Assembly (NCBI RefSeq): GCF_015776785.2
Contig: NZ_LFMD02000002.1
Span: 2,058,176-2,122,175 of the forward strand
Direction: 5' to 3'
DNA: 64,000 bases
Origin: Kitasatospora sp. SUK 42
GTDB lineage: Bacteria > Actinomycetota > Actinomycetes > Streptomycetales > Streptomycetaceae
Position 1 is the stretch's first letter; each line of letters opens with the position of its first letter. Positions 7,018-14,962 of the stretch are shown piece after piece. Made by a program: the position numbers and the translations under genes. The notes under the pieces are model-generated. The model made no database searches, was not told the origin of the DNA, and saw only the letters and a program-made list of their open reading frames with translations.

Positions 7018-8040
7018 TCAGCAGGGCTTGCGCCAGGCGTTGAGGTCGAGCTTCTTCTGCATCGAACTGAAGCCCAGCGCCTTGGTCTTGGCGCAGAACT
7101 GGTCCGTGTCGAGCTTGTACTCGACGTGGAAGACCGCCTTGCCCGCCTTGACGAAGGGCGACACCCGGTCGCACTCGTCGAACTGCGAGCACTCCTCGTT
7201 GACCGCGAAGTCGAAGTCCGGCAGCAGCGCGGGGATCTGGTCCAGGTCGTTCTTCAGGCCGATGGCCAGGCCGCGTTCGTGCGCGAGCTGCGCCAGCATC
7301 CGGTTGTACTTGAGCTGGTCGTCGGGGGTCAGCGGGAAGCCGCTGTTCTGGTTGTAGGCCTCGATGGTGTCCGGCTCGATGGCGTCGAAGCCCTTGCTCC
7401 TGCACATGTCGAAGCGGGCGGCCATCAGCGGCTTCAGCTGGTCGAGCTTGCGGATGTCGAACCACTTCTCGCCCTTCCAGCCGGTGTCCGAGCCCTGGAG
7501 GGACTTGGCGAAGGCGGCGGAGTCGGGACGGAAGTCCTCCCAGGAGCCGGCGTTGATGTAGCAGATCACCTTGCGGCCCTTGGCGTGCAGCGCGGCCACC
7601 ACCGAGGCGTCGTTCTCGAAGCCGTCGATGTCGTAGACCGGTACGTCCACCGACTGGTCGACGGAGCCGCCGAGTTGCCACTGCCAGGTCAGCCCCGGGG
7701 TGGGCTGCCAGCGGGCGCCGGCCGGCGGCGGGGTGGGGCTGCCGGGCGGGGTGGCGGAGCCCGGCGGGGTGCCCGGAGGCGTGGTGCCGGCCGGGGTGCC
7801 CGGGGGCGTGGCCGCGGCGGGGGCGCTGGGCGAGCCGGGGGTGGCCGGGGCCGAGGTGGTGCCGGGGGTGCCGGAGGCGCCGGGAGTGCTCGGCGCGGTG
7901 GCCGCGGGCGGGCTGCTCGGGGTGCCGTCGGCCGAGTCCTGGTCGTCCTCCGAGCCCGAGCTGCTGCACGAGCTGACCAGCAGGGCGGTGGCGGTGGCGA
8001 GGGCCAGGGCGGCCGGCAGGAGCCGGGTACGGCGGTTCAC
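7018..8040 (-). CDS. Lipoprotein endo-alpha-1,4-polygalactosaminidase (GH114)
   Basis: The signal peptide ends in lipobox VSSC with Cys25 as the lipidated residue, so the 340-residue protein should be tethered outside the membrane. A Pro/Thr/Gly-rich linker fills about 38-108. The catalytic TIM-barrel (about 112-340) has GH114 marks: VPVYDIDGF, ICYINAGSWEDFRPD, GFDAIEPDTIEAYNQN and a later HVEYKLD strand. GH114 enzymes cleave alpha-1,4-linked galactosamine polymers such as Pel and fungal galactosaminogalactan. It is the last gene of the polysaccharide operon. Its likely role is to trim or release the polymer, matching the hydrolase half of PelA. Confidence 0.85.
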   Translation of the reverse strand: MNRRTRLLPAALALATATALLVSSCSSSGSEDDQDSADGTPSSPPAATAPSTPGASGTPGTTSAPATPGSPSAPAAATPPGTPAGTTPPGTPPGSATPPGSPTPPPAGARWQPTPGLTWQWQLGGSVDQSVDVPVYDIDGFENDASVVAALHAKGRKVICYINAGSWEDFRPDSAAFAKSLQGSDTGWKGEKWFDIRKLDQLKPLMAARFDMCRSKGFDAIEPDTIEAYNQNSGFPLTPDDQLKYNRMLAQLAHERGLAIGLKNDLDQIPALLPDFDFAVNEECSQFDECDRVSPFVKAGKAVFHVEYKLDTDQFCAKTKALGFSSMQKKLDLNAWRKPC

Positions 8041-8062
8041 GGTAGTCGAACTCCGGATCGGG

Positions 8063-8758
8063 TCAGGTCAGTTCGGCGGCGGCCAGGCCGTACGGCAGGG
8101 TGCGCCAGGGGTTGTCCCCGGCACCCGGCACGGCGCAGCCGACACCGGCTCGGCGGGCGGCGATCAGTGCGGAGGCGTCCTGGGCGGCTTCGGCCGGGAC
8201 GTCGTAGACCAGGTGGCAGAAGCGGGAGGCCGCGTGGCGGCCGGTCCACAGCGGCAGCGTCATGGCGCGGTAGGCGTCCCAGTCGCCCTCGAAGGTGACC
8301 AGCAGGTCGGCCAGGCCGACCTCGGCGTACCCGGGGTCCGGGTGCTCGCCGTGGCCGAACACCACGGTGCCGCAGCCGGCCGCCCGGGCGGCGGTGGCCA
8401 GCCGTCGGTAGTGCGCCAACGCGCCCGGGTGGGTGGTGACCTGGTCGAGGTAGACGCCGGTGATGCCGTGCCTCTGACGGTACGTCAGAATGTCCGCCAC
8501 CACGGCGGCGTGCGGCCGCCGGCCGTAGTCGGTGTCGGCGTAGCCGATCAACGGGAGCCCGGCGGCGCGGAGTTCGCCGGCGGCCTCGGCGAAGACGTGG
8601 TCCGGCGCCTCGCCCGGACCGTCCGCGAGGTTGAGCACCACGGCGGCGATCCGGGCGGGGTCGGCGGCGGCGACCGCCCGCCAGGCCGCCGGGTCCACCG
8701 CGGGGTGGACGTACAGCGGCACCAGCAGGCGGCCGTCGGGGTGGATCCCGGTGGTCAT
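8063..8758 (-). CDS. Spherulin-4 family (GH135-like) protein
   Basis: The 231-residue TIM-barrel-like protein has the family pattern LLVPLYVHP, AVVLNLADGPG, LIGYADTDYGRR, GVYLDQVTT and VTFEGDWDAY. Fungal Sph3 (GH135) belongs to this family and is needed for galactosaminogalactan production. No signal peptide is evident, so it may act in the cytoplasm, unlike Sph3. The start ATG overlaps the upstream epimerase stop (ATGA). The presence of both GH135 and GH114 types beside PelF-type synthesis supports a galactosamine-containing product. Confidence 0.75.
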   Translation of the reverse strand: MTTGIHPDGRLLVPLYVHPAVDPAAWRAVAAADPARIAAVVLNLADGPGEAPDHVFAEAAGELRAAGLPLIGYADTDYGRRPHAAVVADILTYRQRHGITGVYLDQVTTHPGALAHYRRLATAARAAGCGTVVFGHGEHPDPGYAEVGLADLLVTFEGDWDAYRAMTLPLWTGRHAASRFCHLVYDVPAEAAQDASALIAARRAGVGCAVPGAGDNPWRTLPYGLAAAELT

Positions 8759-9672
8759 GCGACCACCGGGGTCGGTGCGGGCTCGGCGGTGCTGAGCCAC
8801 AGGTCGCGCAGGGTGTCGGCGAGGTCGGTCACCGGGTGCCAGCCGAGTTCCCGGGCGGCGGCCGACACGTCGGCCTGCTGCCAGGAGACCGTGGCCGAGC
8901 GCTCGGATCCCGCCCCGCTCTCGTCGATCCGGCCGGTGAAGCCGGCCGCCGCGACCAGTCCGTCGGCGATCGCCCGGACCTGGCGGGCACGCCCGGAGGC
9001 GAGGTTGAGCACCCGGGGGAGCGGCCGGTCGGCGGTGACGGCCAGGCCGACCGCGTGGGCGACGTCCCGGGCTTCGACGAAGTCGCGGTAGGCGGAGAGG
9101 TCCCCGACCGTGATCACGCCGTCGGTGCCCTCGGGCGCCACCCGGCGCAGTTCCGCGGCCAGCCGGCCGGGCAGCGAGCCCGCGGGGGCTCCCGGGCCGA
9201 CCGGGTTGAACACCCGCAGCACCACCGCGTCCAGCGGCGAGCCGGCCACCGCGAGGGAGCCGGCCAGCTTGGTCGCGCCGTACACGCCGACCGGGCGGGC
9301 GTCGGCCTCCTCGGACAGCGACTCGCCTTCGGCGCAGACGCCGTACTCTCCGGCCGAACCGATGTGCACCAGACGGGCCTTCGGGGCGCCGAACCGCAGC
9401 GCCTCGCAGAGCACCGCCGGGCCGCGGGCGTTCACCTCGGCGAGTTTGACCGCGCTGCCGGCCACCGCGCCGGCGAAGTTGACCACCACGTCGGGGGCCA
9501 GCGCGGCCAGTTCCTCGCCGAGCGGGCCGGCCTGGGCGGTGGCCAGGTCCAGCCGGAGGTCGTGGGCGGGCCGCCGGCCCGCGGTCAGCACGGTGGCACC
9601 GGGCAGTGACCGCAGGACGGTGGAGGCGTGACGGCCCAGGAAGCCGTCGCCGCCGAGTAGCAGGATTCTCAC
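8755..9672 (-). CDS. NAD-dependent sugar epimerase/dehydratase (SDR)
   Basis: The 305-residue extended SDR has the Rossmann motif G7-GDG10-FLG13 and active-site Ser106, Tyr131 and Lys135 (YGATK). It probably acts on a nucleotide sugar; C4 epimerisation of UDP-GlcNAc or UDP-Glc would fit the locus, but the substrate cannot be read from the sequence. The GTG start overlaps the stop of the nucleotidyltransferase gene (GTGA), and its own stop overlaps the GH135 gene. Confidence 0.8.
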   Translation of the reverse strand: MRILLLGGDGFLGRHASTVLRSLPGATVLTAGRRPAHDLRLDLATAQAGPLGEELAALAPDVVVNFAGAVAGSAVKLAEVNARGPAVLCEALRFGAPKARLVHIGSAGEYGVCAEGESLSEEADARPVGVYGATKLAGSLAVAGSPLDAVVLRVFNPVGPGAPAGSLPGRLAAELRRVAPEGTDGVITVGDLSAYRDFVEARDVAHAVGLAVTADRPLPRVLNLASGRARQVRAIADGLVAAAGFTGRIDESGAGSERSATVSWQQADVSAAARELGWHPVTDLADTLRDLWLSTAEPAPTPVVA

Positions 9673-10493
9673 GCGGCCCGTCCGTCGCTGTCGGCGCCCG
9701 CGGCGGCGGGCTGGTCGATCGCGTCGTCCGGGGCGGTGCGGGCGGCCGGGATCGGCAGCTCCACCGGACCGGGCACGGCCGACTCGAAGGGCATCAGGAC
9801 CGGGCGGATGGACGAGAACTCGGCGTTGGCCCGGTCGTAGTCGTCGGGGCGGCCGATGTCGAGCCAGTAGCCGCCGAAGTCGTAGGCGGCCGGCGGGGTG
9901 TCGGCGGCCAGCAGGTCGAGCACCAGCTCGTCGAAGCCCAGCGGCAGGCCGGGGGTGTACTTGGCGAGCGCCGCGCGGGAGACGCCGTACACGCCCATCG
10001 AGACGCGGTAGTCGATGCTGGGCTTCTCCTGGAAGCCGGTGATGGTGCCGGAGGCGGCGGTCAGCACACCGAAGTCGATCTTGACCTGGCGGGCGTAGGT
10101 GGCGATGGTCAGCGGGGCGCCGGACGCCTCGTGGTGCTTGAGCACCCCGGCGAAGTCCAGGTCGGTGAGGATGTCGCCGTTCATCACCAGGAAGTGCTCG
10201 GGCAGGCGGTCCTGCATGGTGAGCAGCGGGCCCATGGTGCCGAGCGGGCTGTCCTCGACGGCGTAGCCGACCCGCAGGCCCCACTGGGAGCCGTTGCCGA
10301 CGTAGGCGCGGATGATGTGGCCGAGGTGGCCGATGGCCAGGGTGACGGTCTTGAAGCCCGCGGCGGCGAGCTGGCGCATCACGATCTCAAGGATCGCGTG
10401 CTGGTCGCCGATCGGGACGAGAGGCTTGGGAAGCGCGGTGGTGTACGGGCGGAGACGGACGCCCTTGCCGCCGGCCAGGATCACTGCGTGCAT
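9669..10493 (-). CDS. Sugar-1-phosphate nucleotidyltransferase
   Basis: The 274-residue protein begins MHAVILAGGKGVRLRPYT and continues with LPKPLVPIGDQ, the nucleotide-binding signature of the RfbA/ManC-type transferases. FLVMNGDILTDLDF follows as the metal-binding segment. The enzyme couples a sugar-1-phosphate to an NTP. The C-terminal 40 residues are Pro/Ala-rich and look disordered. It overlaps the next epimerase gene by 4 bp and is separated from the upstream dehydratase gene by 76 bp. Confidence 0.88.
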   Translation of the reverse strand: MHAVILAGGKGVRLRPYTTALPKPLVPIGDQHAILEIVMRQLAAAGFKTVTLAIGHLGHIIRAYVGNGSQWGLRVGYAVEDSPLGTMGPLLTMQDRLPEHFLVMNGDILTDLDFAGVLKHHEASGAPLTIATYARQVKIDFGVLTAASGTITGFQEKPSIDYRVSMGVYGVSRAALAKYTPGLPLGFDELVLDLLAADTPPAAYDFGGYWLDIGRPDDYDRANAEFSSIRPVLMPFESAVPGPVELPIPAARTAPDDAIDQPAAAGADSDGRAA

Positions 10494-10569
10494 GGTGTTT
10501 CCCCCACGGAAAGGATGTGTAGGACACGAACCTCGGTTACCAGGACGAGCATGATCTTTTTACGGCGGG

Positions 10570-11562
10570 TCAGACGTTGTAGATGTCGGTCTTGTAGCGG
10601 GCCAGGTTGGCGGGGTCGCGGAAGAACTCGATGGTCTGCTCCAGGCCCTGCTCCAGGGTGAACCGCGGGGCCCAGCCGGTGGCTTCGCGCAGCCGGGTGG
10701 CGTCCGCGACCAGGCGCATCACCTCGGAGTTGGTCGGACGGATGCGCTGCTCGTCCTCCTTCACCACCAGGTCCACGCCCATCAGCTTGCCGACCAGGGT
10801 GACCAGGTCGCCGACCGAGATCTCGCCGCCGGTACCGGCGTTGAAGGTCCGGCCGACCACGGCCTCGGCGGGGGCAGTGCCGACGGTGCGGAAGGCGTTG
10901 GCGGTGTCCTTGACGAACGTGAAGTCGCGGGTCGGGCGCAGGTCGCCGAGGGTGATCTCGGTCTGGCCGGCCGCGACCTGGGCGATCACGGTCGGGATGA
11001 CGGCGCGCATCGACTGGCGCGGGCCGAAGGTGTTGAACGGGCGCAGGGTGACGACCGGGGTCTCGAAGCTGGCGTGGTAGCTGTCGGCCAGCCGGTCCCC
11101 GCCGGCCTTGGAGGCGGCGTACGGGGACTGGGTGTTGATCGGGTGGTCCTCGGTGATCGGCACGGTCTGCGCGGTGCCGTAGGTCTCGCTGGTCGAGGTG
11201 TGCACCAGGCGGGGGATCTCCAGGTGGCGCACCGCCTCCAGCACGTTCAGGGTGCCGGTGACGTTGGTGTCCACGTACGAGTGGGGGGCGCGGTAGGAGT
11301 ACGGGATCGCGATCAGGGCGGCCAGGTGGTAGACGGCCTCGGTGCCCTTGACCAGGCCGTTGACCGAGCCCGGGTCCCGGACGTCGCCGAGGACGATCTC
11401 GACCGAGTCCAGCACCTCCTGCGACAGGGTCTCCAGCCAGCCGAAGGAGGAGAAGGAGTTGTACTGGACCATCGCGCGGACGTGGTGCCCGTCGGCGACC
11501 AGGGTCTCGACGAGGTGGGAGCCGATGAAGCCCTCGGCTCCGGTAACCGCGACGCTGCTCAT
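10570..11562 (-). CDS. LegB-like NAD-dependent 4,6-dehydratase
   Basis: The 330-residue extended SDR opens with TGAEGFIGSH and has the Tyr148-x3-Lys152 pair (SPYAASK). The blocks NSFSSFGWL, HLAALIAIPYSY and RPFNTFGPRQS are characteristic of LegB and related UDP-sugar or GDP-mannose 4,6-dehydratases. It would make a 4-keto-6-deoxy nucleotide sugar. In a Pel-like locus this suggests that the polymer, or a cap on it, contains a deoxy sugar. Confidence 0.82.
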   Translation of the reverse strand: MSSVAVTGAEGFIGSHLVETLVADGHHVRAMVQYNSFSSFGWLETLSQEVLDSVEIVLGDVRDPGSVNGLVKGTEAVYHLAALIAIPYSYRAPHSYVDTNVTGTLNVLEAVRHLEIPRLVHTSTSETYGTAQTVPITEDHPINTQSPYAASKAGGDRLADSYHASFETPVVTLRPFNTFGPRQSMRAVIPTVIAQVAAGQTEITLGDLRPTRDFTFVKDTANAFRTVGTAPAEAVVGRTFNAGTGGEISVGDLVTLVGKLMGVDLVVKEDEQRIRPTNSEVMRLVADATRLREATGWAPRFTLEQGLEQTIEFFRDPANLARYKTDIYNV

Positions 11563-11712
11563 GCGGGATTCGCTTTCTCGATGTACGGACGGCCCGACCT
11601 TCTGTTGGGGGGTCGGCCGCCGGTGGTCCGATGGGTGTGTCTCTGATGGGTGTCTCTGTGGAGCGGGTACAGCGCTGCACGCGAATTCGGGCGTGCGTGA
11701 TCTTCGAGGTGT

Positions 11713-13278
11713 TCAGCGGTGCTGGGTGGTGCGGCCGAGCGCGGGCCCGGCGAGGGCGGTGAGGACGAGGGCGGCCGCCCCGCAGCCGATCAGCTGCAGG
11801 ACGATCGGATCCGCACCGGTCAGCAGCCCGGCGCTCTCGGCGACCGCGGCTGCCAGACAGATGAGGGCGGTGCTCCAGCTGAACCCGAAGGCGTTCAGCA
11901 GCAGCGCCAGCCAGAGCGAGCCGCCGAGGAGCAGCATCGCGCCGAGCTGCGGCACCCCGAGCGCGGGGGCGCCCGGCCACAGCACGGTCGCGGCGGCGTC
12001 CAGCGCGGCCACGGTGGTGAGGTAGATGAACAGGCAGCCGAGCAGGATCCCGCCGGTGCGGCGGGTGAACTGCCCGGTGGTGTGGCTGGTGCGCAGCGCG
12101 GCCACGGCCATCGCCCGGTAGCGGAAGAGCAGCCACTCGGCGAGCCCGAGGCTGAGCGTCAGCGCGATCATGGCGGGGCCGGTCGGGGTGGTCCTGACCT
12201 CGTGCACGGGGAGATCGCCGGCGTGCACGGCCTGGGCGGCGGTGTGCACGGCGTGCGAGGAGGCCTGCACGGCCTGGTGGATGGTCTCGCCGAGGCCGGC
12301 GATCAGCGTGAGCGCGCCGCAGGCCAGGCCGAACAGCAGGTGCGGGACCTCCTGACGGATCGGCAGCCGCAGTGCCACGTCGTCCCGTTCGCCGCCGCGG
12401 ATGCACCCGAACAGCTCCCGTGCGGCCAGGCCGACCGCCAGCGCCGTCGAGGCGATCAGCACGACCGTCCGTACGGTCTGCGGGACGTCCGCCGCCAGCA
12501 CCACGCCCGCGCCGACCGTGGCCGGAGCCAGGGCCAGCAGTAGGAACTTCTCCCGGCCGAGCACCAGCAGCACGGTGGCCGCGCCCAGGTAGCAGGACTG
12601 CCCGGCGGCGAACCAGAGCGCGCCGAGCGGCCCGCCGACCACGTACGCGGCCGTGGCCGCGAGCAGCGCGCCGACCGGCGCCCCGACGGCCAGGCAGACC
12701 GCGGCGTCCCGGCGGCGCAGCCGGCTGAGCCAGCGGTACGCGCGGTGCGCCAGCGCCTGGTTGAAGCCCCAGCTGACCAGTGTGGCGATGGACAGCGCGA
12801 GCATGCCCGAGGGCAGGCCGAAGCGCATCCGGGCGGTCGCGAACAGGTTGGCGCCGAGCAGGTAGCCGAGCCCGGGAAGGGCGAACACCAGGCCGCGCAC
12901 CACGCAGCGCCAGGGGTCGGCCCGCCAGGGGTTGGCGAACTCGGAGCTCTGGCCGGGGTAGCGGCGCTCGACCTTCTCGAACAGCTCCTCGGCGACGGTG
13001 AACGCGTCGGGGCGGCCGTACAGCAGGGCGGCCTGCTCGTCGGAGAGGCCGTCGGACTCCAGGAAGGCCGCGATCTCGTACGGGTGGACGGCGTCGGCGC
13101 AGACGTCGTGCAGGCGCTCGGCGAGCTCGTCCAGCGGGTCGGCGGAGAGGCCGAGCTCCTCGGCGGGCTCGGCTTCGTTCGACGCGGCCGGACGGCGGCG
13201 CTTGAGCGGCAGGGTGCGCAGCTGCATCGTCCGCTCGGAGCCGCCCTCGCCGGGCATCAGCCGGATGGGACCGCTCAT
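11713..13278 (-). CDS. Polytopic membrane protein, PelG-like position
   Basis: The 521-residue protein has a soluble N-terminal region of about 120 residues followed by about 12 hydrophobic helices, e.g. CVVRGLVFALPGLGYLLG, GALWFAAGQSCYLGAATVLL and ALLLNAFGFSWSTALICLA. Helix number, size and position next to a PelF-type transferase match PelG, the membrane partner of PelF that moves Pel across the membrane. This rests on topology and context; I see no diagnostic motif. GAGGTGG precedes the ATG by about 6 nt. Confidence 0.7.
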   Translation of the reverse strand: MSGPIRLMPGEGGSERTMQLRTLPLKRRRPAASNEAEPAEELGLSADPLDELAERLHDVCADAVHPYEIAAFLESDGLSDEQAALLYGRPDAFTVAEELFEKVERRYPGQSSEFANPWRADPWRCVVRGLVFALPGLGYLLGANLFATARMRFGLPSGMLALSIATLVSWGFNQALAHRAYRWLSRLRRRDAAVCLAVGAPVGALLAATAAYVVGGPLGALWFAAGQSCYLGAATVLLVLGREKFLLLALAPATVGAGVVLAADVPQTVRTVVLIASTALAVGLAARELFGCIRGGERDDVALRLPIRQEVPHLLFGLACGALTLIAGLGETIHQAVQASSHAVHTAAQAVHAGDLPVHEVRTTPTGPAMIALTLSLGLAEWLLFRYRAMAVAALRTSHTTGQFTRRTGGILLGCLFIYLTTVAALDAAATVLWPGAPALGVPQLGAMLLLGGSLWLALLLNAFGFSWSTALICLAAAVAESAGLLTGADPIVLQLIGCGAAALVLTALAGPALGRTTQHR

Positions 13279-13333
13279 GCGTCCACCTCGCTGCACTCTG
13301 TGCGGTACACGCGCCTGTTGGTGGTTCGCTCGT

Positions 13334-14848
13334 TCACGCCCCGACCTCGCTCGGCTGGGGCTGGGCGGCGGCCAGCTGCTGGTCCCAGTCGGGGCTGGGG
13401 GCCTGGTCGGTGACGGCGACCATGCCGCCGGGCATCCAGCGGGCGGTGCCGAGGAGTTCGGTGTAGATCCCCCGGAAGCCGTCGATGTTCTGGCGGAGCG
13501 TGAACTGTTCGATGACCCGCAGCCGGGCCCCCTCGCCGAGCCGGGCGCGCCGTTCCGGGTCGCGCAGCAGCTCGATCGCGGCGGCCGCCATCGGCTCGGG
13601 CTCGCGCGGAGGGACGACCAGGCCGGTGTCGCCGACGGCCTCGCGCACCCCGCCGACGTCGGTCGAGACGGTCGCGCGGCCGCAGGACATCGCCTCGATC
13701 AGGGTGAACGGGAAGCCCTCGCTGATGCTGGAGAGCATCACCACGTTGCCCGCCGCGTACGCGTCGGTGATGTCGGCGACGCGGCCCTCGAAGGCCACCG
13801 AGTCGGCTATGCCGAGCTCGGCGGCCAGGGCTATGCAGCCGTCCCGGTAGGCCTCGCCGCCCTTGGGAGTGCCCCCGAAGAGCCGCAGCCGCGCCTCGGG
13901 GATCTCGCGTTGGACGATGGCGAAGGCCCGGATCAGCGTCTCCAGGTCCTTGATCGGGTCGACCCGGCCGGCCCAGCTGAGGGTCGGCGTGTCGGGTTCC
14001 GGGCCCGCGGGCGGGAAGGCGGCCGGGTCCACCCCGTTGTAGACGGTGCGGATGTGCGCGGAGGGCGTGCCGCCGCGCTCCTCCCACCGCCGGTTGTACC
14101 GGTTGCCGGGGGTGACCAGCGCGGCGACCCGGTAGCTCTCCTCGGCGAGCATCCGGTAGAAGCCGAGCAGCAGCGCCTTGACCGGCCAGCGGTACGGTCC
14201 GGTGCGGTAGCCGAGGTAGCGCTCGCGCAGGTAGATGCCGTGCTCGGTGAGCAGAAACGGTACGCCGTACTGCTGGGCGGCGATCAGCCCCGGCAGGGTG
14301 GCCAGGCCGCCGCTGGCCGCATGGGCGACGCCGTCCTGCGGCGGCTCGACCGACAGCGGTCGCAGCGCGTGCTCCAGCAGGTCGGTGGCGTTCAGCGCGT
14401 CGTGCATGGTGGGACGTGAGACGGCGGTCGGCAGGTAGTCGCGGGTCCAGACGTGCTGGAGGGTGCGCAGCGCGCGCTCGCTGCGCAGCGCCGGGCTGAG
14501 CAGTCCGTGCCGGGCGAGGTCGGCGAAGCCGTACAGCTCGGTGCCGAAGTGGGTGGTGTAGACCGGGTCGAGGATGGAGTGGAGGAAGCGCTCGTAGGCG
14601 TTGAGGAAGCGCCGCATCTCCTTGCCGCGCGGCGGCCTGGCCTCGGAGGCCGGGCCCCACAGCGGCGCCGTGGTGACGGACCGTACGTTGGCGGGCAGTT
14701 CCCAGGCCAGTGGTTCCTGACCGGTCCCGGTGACGGCGATGACGTCGAAGTCGACGTCCGGCATGCCCTGAACGAGCTGGTCGCACCAGACGCTCACACC
14801 GCCGTGCTGGTGCGGATACGTCCCCTCGGTGAGCAGGGTGACGCGCAT
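13334..14848 (-). CDS. PelF-like glycosyltransferase (GT4)
   Basis: The 504-residue cytoplasmic protein starts MRVTLLTEGTYPHQHGGVSVW, the opening seen in PelF rather than in ordinary GT4 enzymes. Further PelF-type marks are LLTEHGIYLRERYLGYR, RTVYNGVD, GRVDPIKD and the donor-binding EGFPFTLIEA segment at about 377. PelF polymerises a hexosamine using UDP-GalNAc. The chosen ATG matches this conserved start; AGGAGG lies somewhat far upstream (about 11 nt). A Pro/Gln-rich tail of about 30 residues is extra. It lies between the deacetylase and the PelG-like gene, 55 bp before the latter. Confidence 0.85.
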   Translation of the reverse strand: MRVTLLTEGTYPHQHGGVSVWCDQLVQGMPDVDFDVIAVTGTGQEPLAWELPANVRSVTTAPLWGPASEARPPRGKEMRRFLNAYERFLHSILDPVYTTHFGTELYGFADLARHGLLSPALRSERALRTLQHVWTRDYLPTAVSRPTMHDALNATDLLEHALRPLSVEPPQDGVAHAASGGLATLPGLIAAQQYGVPFLLTEHGIYLRERYLGYRTGPYRWPVKALLLGFYRMLAEESYRVAALVTPGNRYNRRWEERGGTPSAHIRTVYNGVDPAAFPPAGPEPDTPTLSWAGRVDPIKDLETLIRAFAIVQREIPEARLRLFGGTPKGGEAYRDGCIALAAELGIADSVAFEGRVADITDAYAAGNVVMLSSISEGFPFTLIEAMSCGRATVSTDVGGVREAVGDTGLVVPPREPEPMAAAAIELLRDPERRARLGEGARLRVIEQFTLRQNIDGFRGIYTELLGTARWMPGGMVAVTDQAPSPDWDQQLAAAQPQPSEVGA

Positions 14849-14962
14849 CTCCTGTCCCCCCTCCTGTTCTTGCGTCGGTTGTCCGGACTGGGTGGCCGGA
14901 GCGGGAGCCATGGCGGGGTCGGACCGGTCGCCCGGCCCGACCCCGCCATCGGGTGGTACGGG

